NCBI GenBank assembly: GCA_036877525.1
Contig: JAZGTH010000072.1
Span: 4,620,001 to 4,684,000, forward strand
Direction: 5' to 3'
Source: Chromobotia macracanthus
Taxonomy: Eukaryota > Chordata > Actinopteri > Cypriniformes > Botiidae
Length of the DNA stretch: 64,000 nt
The notes under the pieces are model-generated. The model was not told where the DNA came from and ran no database searches. It was given only the letters and a program-made list of their open reading frames with translations. Of the stretch, positions 9,617-19,969 are shown in pieces. Numbering within the stretch: position 1 is the first letter of the stretch; each line of letters begins with the position of its first letter. A program made the position numbers and the translations under genes.

Positions 9617-11502
9617 CTGATGATGATGCCGGACAAAACCACACGGGAACATCCCATTATGGGGACCAGTGTCCAGAACACAACACGAGCTGAGCTGGAG
9701 TCTTTGAAACAGTGATGACACACAGATGAGAAGAAAGAGTGATGAGAGGAAGTGTGAGGCATTAGTGTTGATTGAGACCATATCAGTGATGTATCAGTGA
9801 GAGCGAGACTGCAGCGGGCTCGTGGGCGTAGCGAGGACACAATGAACTTTCTGCTAACTGTTCCAGCTGTTTTACTGTGTGTCGCACACAGTCCTGACTT
9901 CACGTGTATTAGTGCTCTGCACTCGTCCGTGCTAAATGGTAATTGAGGGCGGATGAGACTTGTGGACGTATTAATGTGTTCTTTTAAGCTTCAGTGTACG
10001 GCCATGTTTGAGAGAGGGCGATTACATTTGACCATTAAAGAGGAGGAGTCTGTCACCCCTCACTTTCAATCTACTTAAAATGGACCCAATTTAAAACTGC
10101 AGTTGTTTAACAAAACAAAAAACAATTATTGCGCAAGTACACGCCAGATCGGTGCGCAAAACAGCCTTCTTACCTTACCCTGATTCACAACAGTAAGTTA
10201 ATCAAATTGATTTATCACAAGCTGTCGTGTCGGATTTTACAGGAAATGTCAGTTTGGCTTCATTTGACTTCAGCAAGCGTACTGAAAAGTACTTAAAGTA
10301 ACCTGCAGTTTTATGTTTAAACAGAGATGGACGTGTCTGGGGGGGTGTTGGTGGTTTCAATCCCAGGTAACGCCTAAGATGTGTGGACACAAAACCTGGA
10401 GGGCTGCAGGTTCAAAAGCCCCTAAACTTCACTCTCCTGGGCTTCAAGCCAAGGGCCTCAGCCCCAAACTGCCCAAGGGGTGGTTTAAAATGACCTACTG
10501 TTCTTGTAAATATGAAACAATTTCATCTTAATGCAAAACTGCAAGTCTAGACGAGACTGAATAGCTATCACATTGAGAACAAAAGAAAACATTTTTCAAT
10601 TCATGCTTTTGCAAACTGAGGAACAAAGTTGTCAAATGATTGCCAATCCATCAGGCATGCCTCACACGTTCCACATTCCTGCCGCCCACCGTGAAGGTTT
10701 ATGTGGCTTGTAGTGAGTCTCTTTCAAAAGGTGAGCGATGCCTTTGGGAAGAAAATATATTTAAACACTCTAATCAACATTTTATAGGCGTATAAAGCAG
10801 ACACCCGTGAGTCCCCCAGACTGTTCCCGAAGGATCCCGATCTGTCTGGTCACCTTGCTCCTCAATATATCTTTCCCCATCGTTCAGATCGCCCTGCTAA
10901 TGAAGGCCATTTCCCCACACAGAACGAGGCCAGACCCATAAAAACACGATCACCTGTAGAGCAAGCAAAAAAAAAGAAAAACTTAAATGACAAAGTGTCC
11001 TTCCCAGTTACTCAACCTGGTCACTTGGACTCTATGAATGTGGGTCAGAGGGAAAGGCTATAAATTAGTATGAAAACTCCTACTGATTTTTCCCATTACC
11101 CTTCCTTATTATCCGTACAACAGGGCTGAATGCCAAGGATTCATATTGCTTTAGACAGAGAGAAAAATGAAAGGGAGTTTTTTTGCCACTTTGATCACAG
11201 AGCTTCAGTCTTCTGTATCTTCACTCTGTTCTTTTCTTTGGGAATCGTCAGAAGATCCACGTGGCCCATCACAAGCTTCACGGATCTCATCAAGAAAACA
11301 TCTAAGGGCCATAATTATTCAATCCCATCGCTCATTAAGAAACCTTCCATTGAACATTCTTCAGAGTGAGACAAAGACGAATATAGAGAGAGAGAGTGGA
11401 AAAGAAAAGAACGAGGGGACAGAAAGTGTCCGTAAGCCACCTCTGTGTTCTGAAATTTCCGATGAGAGCAAAGTGGACCAGGAATTGTTAACCTCTTTAC
11501 TG
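9617..11502. other. Intergenic, no gene seen
   Basis: Unique-looking sequence. The 114-codon minus-strand open frame at 9559-9903 overlaps the MITE end and has no recognisable domain. Nothing else is supported. Confidence 0.5.
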
Positions 11503-11748
11503 TAGTGTTTCTCACCCAGAGGCCCGAGGCCCGCTAGGGAGCCTCAAGAGAATTCCAAGGGGCCTCAAGATGACTTAAAATGTTTAAAATGAGAAAAAAA
11601 TTCAAGACTTGTCTAATGAAGGTGAAAATTTTTAGTTATGCCAAGCTCTTTTTATTAGGTGGAAATTATGAGTTGGGGGGCTTCAGATATTGTTGTGGAA
11701 AATGGGGAGACACTGAAGTCAAAGAGGCTGAGATTCACTGATTTACTG
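11495..11748. mobile_element. hAT-like non-autonomous element with target duplication
   Basis: The element body spans 11503-11740 (238 bp). Its ends are inverted repeats: TAGTGTTTCTCACCC on the left and the complement of CAGTGAATCTCAGCC on the right. It is flanked by CTTTACTG (11495-11502) and ATTTACTG (11741-11748), an 8-bp target duplication with one mismatch. Eight-base duplications and CAGTG..TCTC ends are typical of hAT transposons. It has no transposase. Confidence 0.75.
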
Positions 11749-13418
11749 CATCTGGTAAGACCCCCATTGTGCTATTGTGGTCATACACCAAAAACAGAAT
11801 GGTAATAGTTTTCCAGTTTGCAAGCACATGATCCACGTAAGATGGGGATTAACTGGCGACAGGAAAATTCTGTCATTATTTACTCTCCCATGTTGCTCCA
11901 AAACTTCTGGTGCTTTTTAATGCTTGAAAGACTTAGTCTGCATGTACTTTAACTGCTTGAGAAAGTTTTCAAAGCCCATTGTGTGACTAAAAGTGAATAA
12001 AAAGTTTAACAAACAGCAAAACCTATTTGATACTGTCATTACAAACATAAATAAATCAATAAAACAGACACTTCGCAGTTTGAAGATGCTTTTACTCACA
12101 ATTCTGTATCTATATTCTCATACACCCTAAACAAAATTGTAATAGTTTTCCAGAACTGTATTAAAAAAACTGAGACTGCCCTACCCTGACTACTGAAACG
12201 TACTGTTAGGTTAATACACAATCCATGTCTCTGTTCAACAAATATTCAAGCTCAGAAAAAAAATATAGATATCGACTTAAAAAATAGAAATAAATTTCTT
12301 ACCTTTTCTGTAGTGTTGTCTCCACTTAACATATCTGAAAAGGAGCCAAATATTTGTTCTTGATTTTAGTACTGTTAGGTTTTATGCAAAAAAGTCAAAA
12401 ACTTTTGCAACTTTTTCTTTTAAATTGCAGTTTTATAATGCATGCAACAGCAGGTTATATCTCAAGACAAATCAGGAGAGGAGGAGGACAAAATGGCTGA
12501 TTCAGCACTGAATCTGTCCCACATCTCTCACAGCCAATAAACAGCTTGGAAACTAAACAAGCCCCAAGCCATCAGCCTCAGATTGGAGGGGAACAAAAAC
12601 CAGTTTCTCAAATGCCTCAAATTGGAGCTCTTTGCAAAGTCGGCTGTGTGTAAAGTACTGTTTTTGACCAAAATGAAAACGACGAGGGATAAAGTGAGTA
12701 ATTCATGCAGGACGCCGGTGCGAGAGATGTTCAGGATAACAGCTGAGGCTCCTCGTGAGTGGCCCTGATCGAAACCAGCGTGATGTTTATTCAGAGTGCT
12801 GCAGTTTCCATGTGAAGCCTGCAATATCGACCTCGAGCCGTGGTCGTCCAGCCGGCTCATCCTTTCAAACTGTGATAGCTGTCAGGACAGTATCACATTT
12901 AGGGTCCAAATGTTAGTTTGTCTTTGAGAAAAGGCAAAGGGTGATAGCAATGGAATGAGAGAGCAATAAACAGTTTAGGCCTCCTTTAAAAGGAACGGTA
13001 AGAAAAGACAAAATTTAAACTGACTTTGAAGAAACAGTCTTTTAAATAAATCACGATGTGAGACTCCCAAAATATCGTATCCGGCACCTGCGTCTCGTTT
13101 TAATAATTCATTTCCTGTCACAATCAGACTTTCCTCTAAAGTGTGTGTTTGTGTGTGTGTGTGAGCGAGAGGAAAGTCTGGTATTTTTCTGTTTTATCAT
13201 GTCTTTAAAACCCTAGTATTAGTTGACAGACAGAGAGATAAAAGATGGCTTAAACTTTGGGTGTATTCACTAGCTCCTCTAATGCTTGCGAGATTAGCAC
13301 ATAAAAAACAAAACTCAGGTATCTCATGGGCTCTTTAAACAATGTCTCCTAGCAACAGAAATTCACATGTATGAAGGTTGCTCACCTAATTTCTTAAACA
13401 TCGAACTTTCTCAAGATC
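11749..13418. other. Intergenic, with a possible conserved patch
   Basis: No exon is supported. The part at 12480-12860 is less AT-rich than its surroundings, lacks repeats and has open frames on both strands (110 and 61 codons) without protein resemblance. It could be a conserved non-coding element, but comparison is required to tell. A TG-rich tract lies at 13141-13163. Confidence 0.4.
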
Positions 13419-13750
13419 TACCCAGCTAACAATTTTAGCTTGTTAAAGTGTTTCCATAATGTTTCCATTAAGTAATAAAAATGTTAAAAATGCTATTTTA
13501 AATGTTATAAATATTCCAGACTTCCAGTTAAGATGTAGTTTTAAAGTTATTGCTTGGTTATTGGAGCATTTTAAATTCTGTAACATTTTAAAACGTTCCA
13601 CTAACAACTTAAGAATAACATTTTTGATACATATAAAATGTAATGACAAAAGAGCGTTCTACTAATGTTACTGCAAGAATGTTTTTGGATAACTTGAGAA
13701 CGTTTATAGAACATTAGCCAACGTTCTGAGAATGTTCTGTTAGCTGGGTA
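13419..13750 (-). mobile_element. MITE, family A copy 4, full length with TA duplication
   Basis: This is the reference copy. The body spans 13421-13748 (328 bp) and has perfect 11-bp inverted termini CCCAGCTAACA and TGTTAGCTGGG, flanked by TA on both sides. A TA duplication points to a Tc1/mariner-type transposase acting in trans. The interior has no coding capacity and includes the AACATTAGCCAACGTTCTG block shared with the other copies. Confidence 0.88.
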
Positions 13751-15407
13751 ATTGGCTTTAAAATGTGATGTTACATTTTGAATGTCTGTTTTATGTTTTG
13801 ATCAATTAATCTTTTTTTACTCATTTTATATATTAATAACCTGCCTTTCCTTTGCTCCCTTTAACAGAAAGGCAAGCCAGACTGTATAGGAAAAATATCT
13901 GAAAAGCATCGAGAACTTTCAATTCTATAGCGGAGTAAACAAATGAGACATTTAGCAGTTTATAAATATGAAGTAGCACATATCAACAGCAATATGAAAC
14001 CGAGGAGCTGTTTATAGACCTGAACAGAGATGTGTGCGGAAGAGAGAGAACTAAACAGAGAGCTTTTATTATGAAGAGAAAACTCACCTGCCTTTGCCAG
14101 GTTAACTGATCGGAGACGTCTTTTTCTTGTTTGTTACAGGCCTGCCTTATTCCTGGCCCCAGCGCTCCATCTGAAAACAGCCTGGGGAGATGACTGAATG
14201 GCCAGTAACGGGGGAGAGAAAGATCGAGACAGATTGGGAACTCTGAAAATAAATCAAGTACGATGGACATTATGAACTTCAGAGTAAACCCTCCCTCAGG
14301 CCTCACCTCCATCTCCAGAGCTGTGTTATGTGGCCTGTATCCAGGGCAGAGCAGCGCACTGAAGGACCCGCTCAGCTTTTACTCTACACAGAATATCTAC
14401 AAAAGACATACAACACAAATGAATACAAACATTATGCACTGCATACCTGCTGTAACAGATACACAGCTTTAACACTGTATGAGGAAACTGTAGTGCATTA
14501 GTGATGTACATTGCATGCTGAACTGTAAAACTTTACACACAGCTTTTACACTGCACAAAGCACCTTTACAATACATAGAGAAATTGTACACTTTATGGAG
14601 AGCCATTGCAGTGCCGAAAGAACCATAGAAAGAACCCTAATTTTCACAACACGTAAGAACCTTCACACTGCATGAGGAACAATCATAAAGCATACAGAGG
14701 CTGTACACCTCAAACCAGTCTCAGTTCTGCTAGAAATAAAATCTTTGCAACTTCATCTGATTAATGGAGAGGACAGCTTTACTCACCTTAGCTTAAGAGA
14801 CTTTATAAGGTGGATTGTCATAAAATTCAATGAGCTGTAATGAGACAGAAATGAGGTCATGATTTATTCATTTTCTGCTCTGCTTTAAAGCTGTATTTTT
14901 AAATAAATGACATTAGAACTGCAGCTCGGTATTAGGTAATGAAATACGGCTGGTGTGTTCTCTTTAAAAGCAGTGCAGTTTAGATAGTAACTGCAGTATT
15001 TTCCAGGGTCTAAACCAAGGTTACAGTATGTTTACAACACGTCAAATTCAGAGCATTGGACACAGGAGCCCAGAAAGGTCTACTCTACAGCTTCAAGTGT
15101 ATCACACACACACACTTATACACACTTATACACACTTACATAACCTAAAAGTACTTATGGTTACAGAACTTATGGTTATGCAAAGAATTTTTAGCTCAAT
15201 GCTCAATCTAGCACATATAGAGAATAAAAGAATCATACTGCAATGGCCAAAATCGTCAATCTGTAGAGAGACAGCAGCCCTGACTCATTATCTCATACTG
15301 TGCATGGAGATCCAGCTGGACACTGGTTACATTACTCATGACCACATTCTGCACTGTTCACACAAAACTAAAGCCTTCTACCTCATTTACTCTCATGACA
15401 TTTTGTG
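13751..15407. other. Intergenic, no gene seen
   Basis: No coding exon. A short imperfect run of CACACTTATA units lies at 15108-15140. Low-complexity TACA-rich text at 14400-14700 has no defined unit. Confidence 0.5.
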
Positions 15408-15556
15408 CCTGGGCTCAACTGGTAGAGCACTGTGTTAGCAGAGCAAAGGTCATGGGTTCGAATACCAGGAAACACACATGCTGATAAAATGGAGTGCTTG
15501 AATGCACTGCAAGTTGCTTTGGATAAAACAGCTGCCAAAGGCATAACGGTAAATGT
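15408..15556 (+). mobile_element. tRNA-derived SINE
   Basis: A tRNA-like head with an A box around GGCTCAACTGGTAGAGCAC and a B box GGTTCGAAT (15455-15463) is followed by a tail containing AATGCACTGCAAGTTGCTTT and GGATAAAACAGCTGCCAAAG. This is the usual pattern of cyprinid tRNA SINEs. It is not a functional tRNA: there is no CCA-end acceptor pairing. Confidence 0.85.
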
Positions 15557-15820
15557 GTGGGATGGAACTCACCAGAAACAAGCACAGCTGCCTGTTTAAA
15601 GGACCAGACTCTGAAAATCTGATACAATACATGATTAAAGAACTCTCTTTGGCCTTGTGATTATCTCCCTCTTGCAAACATAAGCTCACAAACAGATGCT
15701 CAGTCTGATAACGTTCAATCCAGATGTAATGGATGGATATAGCGTAACAGCGCAGAACATGATGGAAGCCACCAGACCGATTCAACTGAAGCCAGATCTG
15801 TCTCTGTATTTCTAGAGTGA

Positions 15821-15967
15821 TGTTTTCAAAACATTCCACTTACAAATTAAGTAATCATGTTTTTGATATGATTTGTAATGTTCACGATTACAGCTAGAAC
15901 TTTTTTGATAACTTTGAAAGAACATTTAGATTACGTTAACCAACATTCAGAGAATGTTCCCTGTTAG
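15821..15967 (-). mobile_element. MITE, family A copy 5, truncated
   Basis: Contains AACATTCCACTTACAAATTA, GATAACTTTGAAAGAACATT, CCAACATTCAGAGAATGTTC and the terminus CCTGTTAG, in the same orientation as copy 4. The other terminus is absent. Confidence 0.7.
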
Positions 15968-18900
15968 AGAGCGCTCAGCATATGTGTGAAGGAGACACAG
16001 AGGGATGAAGATACACTGTGACGGTCAGTAAGCAGAAGTTACGTGTCGTAAGGACGTGTATAATTATAATGGCTAATTTGTGAGAGTCTTAGATGTAAAC
16101 TCTTGACTAAAAGAACATATTTCACCCTTTCCACCCTGTTAAGCCCCCTCAAGCAATCCTGCACGCCCCCTGCCAGCTAAAGTAATCATTAGCTACATAA
16201 TTTACCCCCCATGGACACCGTGTTACTTTTGGGTGAGACCAGTGAACAGACATCACACAGGAAGAATGAAACACTCTCTCTCTCAACTCTGGCCTCATAG
16301 GAAGTTAAAAACTACAGGTTAGTTTCTTATTATCCAATGTTCTAAATGTAACCGTCACACAAATACAAAATACTGCGTCACGCATAATTCTGTGAGCAGA
16401 GTAACACTTCAGATAGTAAAGTGTGATTTTTTTAGTGTGAACAAATTTCAGCTGAACTCAAGAACTGAGAACTGAACGCAAAATTACAAAGGCCCCTGAA
16501 GGGCAAGATGAACAAAATTAAAATGCCATGTATGTACACATTACACATTATACACATAAAAAAACATGGTAACATAAAAAATATGCGTTTTTGACATATT
16601 AAACCTAACACGTATGATTTATTAACATCACCGAACAGAATAATAATTGATTTCAAGCAGGTTTCTCACACAAATAGTTGCACACAAAAGTCAATGTTGC
16701 TGCGTCAAACTGTTCAAACTACGCTCTGATAACATCATGGTGTGTAGCGGTAACCTAGATCTTAATTGTTAGCGTTTTATATGACAACGATTGTTAAAGC
16801 TGCCAGCTGCTGCAGTGATCAGAGGAAGTCAAATGTGTTTTGTGATTGTATGCGAGCTGGATGAAAATGGCAGGTGGCAAACTTATTCTCATTAAAGCAG
16901 AAAATCTCTACTTCAGAAAATGATGGATCCACACCCACCCCCTCTAACAAATACACAATCGAAAACCTCAGGGACAGGAAAAGAGGATAAGGTTTAGGAA
17001 TGGGCAAGCACATCATTTTGGAGAGAGATTACATCCGCCGACTGCTGTTATAGTTTTAAAATCTGCAATAACAACATCACGGCATGGTGTAAAATTGAGG
17101 ATTTGAGAGGGATTGCGACTGAATCTAGTAAACAGAGAACAATGCTCTGTGTGTACGAGCTGACGCTCATCTTCACGGAAAGCCCCACAGCCCTGCTGCT
17201 GGCGTTTCAGAGAATTTTTGCATCTTTGGAGACTGGTGGGTAAGCAATCTTTCTACCGTTTTGATTTCCGACTTCTTTTCCTGCGTGCTGTCATGCATTT
17301 CCAAATCCCCTCTCGCTCTATTTGTTTCCCTCTTTCCTTCTTTACCCCCCGGATGTTTGGAAGGGGCTGATTTGTGTGCGAGCGGCATGCCGTCGGCTCC
17401 TGCAGACAGTATCAGAGGGAGGTCTGAGCGGAGATGGTTTTCACTGCGTTCATCCACCATCCGTGGAAAGACTAAGCAACAGCTGAGAGGCTCCCGGGGT
17501 GGAAATCAGGTCTCCAGACCGCAGGAAACTCTCTGGGAATCAACACGGCCGCGGGCCATTCGCCTAAACTCATTGAACTCTCTAAAATCTAATATCACAA
17601 AATCTAGAATCTATATCATCATGACCTTTTCTCCCCAACCCCATTTCTCTCCCTGCTTTGAAACTTTTCTCCACCGAGCCTCCACTGAGTTGCTCTCATT
17701 TCAAACACACAGTACTGTTTTTTTCTCTCTAGCCAATTCACTCAGTTTTCTTCTGCTACTGAAGTTTTTTCCCAGATTTAAATCTACCTGTCTTTCAGAT
17801 TGACTCTTTCAAGAAGCTATTTAAGCAATGGAAATATATGTGCAATATAACAGCACAAACAGACAAGCTAAAAAAGGGTGAAGATCAGTGCATTGTATTG
17901 TGGGATACTGTATTCAGTGCAGCGTGTTTTATTATGTCTGGAACACAACAAAGTCATCCAGAGAATTAGCATACTTACACAGCATACACACACTATACTG
18001 TAGGACATTAAGAGTGATATGCCAATGCGCTATTTTGAACACAGCCATTGAATTAGACTAATGGAGCCTAAGGCACTAAAGACAAGTGATTACAGTATGT
18101 ATTTGTCACACTAATTAATGTTATCGGTGTATTTCGCGGCCTGTGAACCTGTCTGAGTGGCAGATCTCCATAATAAAAACAGAAATACGCAACGTTATAC
18201 AATCTGTTGCCTTGCACCTCAACTCTGTGCATTAGTCTTCATGAATAATGCAGAGAAAAGTTTCTCAAGCACACGCTAACTCCTGCTGTCCTGGATATCC
18301 AGCTTCTCCCGAACTCAGCTGAAGATGGTCCATTCTCTCAGCACAGCGATCGATTTAAAGATAACTCGCCCCTGGACACGTTTTAACTGGGGAACACTTA
18401 GACCTGACCGCACTCTCTCCTCTTCTGTCTGTGGGGAGAAAGTCTGTATGTGTTTATAAGCATGAAACGAAAGCAGAACTCCAGCTGGAGAAGTGCTGTG
18501 GTCAAACAAAACACCGCTTAACAGAGAAACAACTACACATAAAAGAGTGGCAGAGAACGGGGTATGTGATCCCACTATAAAGTTCTATCATCTAATTAAA
18601 GCGTATTTGAACTTTAAAGGGTATGCATGTATTTGTCAAATGCTTCTGGATTATGGTCCTGGAGCTTCATATTCAACATTTAAATGGTAAATATGTACTC
18701 TGAGTCATATAGCTTTAAATATTTAAATGTCCATACATAAATACTGCCTCGACCAATGGCAAGAGTTGTGGGCAGAACTTTCTATGCATATGAACATGTA
18801 CAGATAAAGGAAGCGTCATTATTGTTACAGTTGTTTGACTTCACTAGCAGAGCAGAATAATGATAAATGGGGGAATACAGGCTAGTCTCTTAAGTTTTAG

Positions 18901-19485
18901 CTCCTGTGTGCTAATTTTGTAAATGTCTCCTAATGAAAAACACCCCCTCAAGACTCCATTTTTCACATCCTCTTGCTCTTTTTTGACGGTCCCTTGAGAA
19001 CATCTACCTTTTTAGCATCCAAAGGCTTGCCTGTGATAACCAATCAGAAGCAGGCACGAGCCAGCCACGGTCCTATCGACCCACCCGATTGGCTGAAAGC
19101 TCCCTCTGCACTTCATGGCCCCTGGAGACCGGAAGAGTCGATATCTCCTGCGAGGAGAAATGATTGATCCTCCTCCAAGACCCCAACATCAACCTCCCAT
19201 CTCAGCCCTAAAACAAACCCCTCCAGTAGAGGAGAAATCTGACATAATGATTCTGGCTTTAAGTGATTAGTAGCAACTCCAGCCAATCAGAAGCACAGCT
19301 ACAGGAATGAGGCGGAGCAGATATGAAAGAATACGTGACAACTGAGAACTGCATATCAGGTGTGTGTGTTGATGTTGAATTAGACATGAGAGGTAATAAA
19401 GGCGTGATGCAGTGAAATGTGCGTTTAAAGACAGATCAGCCACAGTTTCATACTGATGTCCTACTGTCACACTTCAAACATCTAC

Positions 19486-19488
<3 letters not shown>
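15968..19488. other. Intergenic, no gene supported
   Basis: The longest plus-strand open frame of the window (17261-17803, 180 codons) lies here. It is rich in Ser, Phe and Leu from pyrimidine-rich DNA, has no known domain and overlaps a 95-codon open frame on the other strand, so I do not call it a gene. A modest CpG-richer patch at 17360-17560 and a motif-rich patch at 18720-19310 are the only non-random looking parts. Confidence 0.45.
18720..19310. promoter_or_regulatory. Candidate regulatory patch with CCAAT boxes
   Basis: Unique sequence with an octamer-like CTATGCATATGAAC near 18782, ATTGTT motifs near 18818, and three CCAAT-type boxes: ACCAATCAG near 19040, GATTGGCTG near 19087 and GCCAATCAG near 19282. 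The role is inferred only from motif clustering. Confidence 0.25.

Positions 19489-19534
<46 letters not shown>
19489..19534 (+). repeat. (GA)23 microsatellite
   Basis: Uninterrupted GA units. Confidence 0.98.
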
Positions 19535-19536
<2 letters not shown>

Positions 19537-19651
19537 TTCAGATCTGGTGTTATGGTGCCCCATCATACTTCTTAATTAGATCAACCAGCAGGGCAAGAGT
19601 GAGTCTTCACCGACCAGACCACAATGGTGTACAACAATTTTTTTTGAAACA

Positions 19652-19772
19652 GCTGGTGAACAGTACGGCTATATGCTGGTGAACAGTACGGCTATATGCT
19701 GGTGAACAGTACGGCTATATGCTGGTGAACAGTACGGCTATATGCTGGTGAACAGTACGGCTATATGCTGGT
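19652..19772 (+). repeat. 23-bp minisatellite, five full copies
   Basis: Identical 23-bp units start at 19652, 19675, 19698, 19721 and 19744, each beginning GCTGGTGAACAG and ending GGCTATAT. A partial unit starts at 19767. The copies show no mismatches, which suggests recent expansion. Confidence 0.97.
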
Positions 19773-19802
19773 CCACCTACTAGACCAGCTAAAAAACCTG
19801 GA

Positions 19803-19902
19803 TGTCTAAAAACTGGACATTTTGAACATTCCTTAATTTTTCAAAATAATGTTTTAAATGTTTTTGTTAATGGAAACATTCTTACAACCTAAAATTGTTA
19901 GC
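19803..19902 (+). mobile_element. MITE, family A copy 6, distal end only
   Basis: Carries AACTGGACATTTTGAACATT and ends with AAACATTCTTACAACCTAAA then ATTGTTAGCT, the distal end of family A. It directly follows the minisatellite. Just beyond, 19903-19965 has ACCAGT/AAGCTGG motifs of another fish repeat. Confidence 0.7.
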
Positions 19903-19969
19903 TTGGAACCAGTAAAAACCAGTATCGGCATTCATGCTTTAGACTAAGCTGGCCTTTTCAGCAGTATTT

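Noticed and set aside
15408..15556. Possible functional tRNA gene (good A and B boxes)
   Set aside because: No acceptor-stem pairing, and it carries the SINE tail motif shared with several other copies.
16798..16818. AAGCTGCCAGCTGCTGCAG resembles the start of miR-22, a candidate because inpp5k and miR-22 are close in mammals
   Set aside because: Only the first ten bases agree with my memory of miR-22, and there is no pairing arm at the expected distance.
17261..17803. 180-codon plus-strand open frame, the longest outside inpp5k
   Set aside because: Composition follows pyrimidine-rich DNA, no domain is recognisable, and a 95-codon frame is open on the opposite strand. No supporting splice or promoter context.
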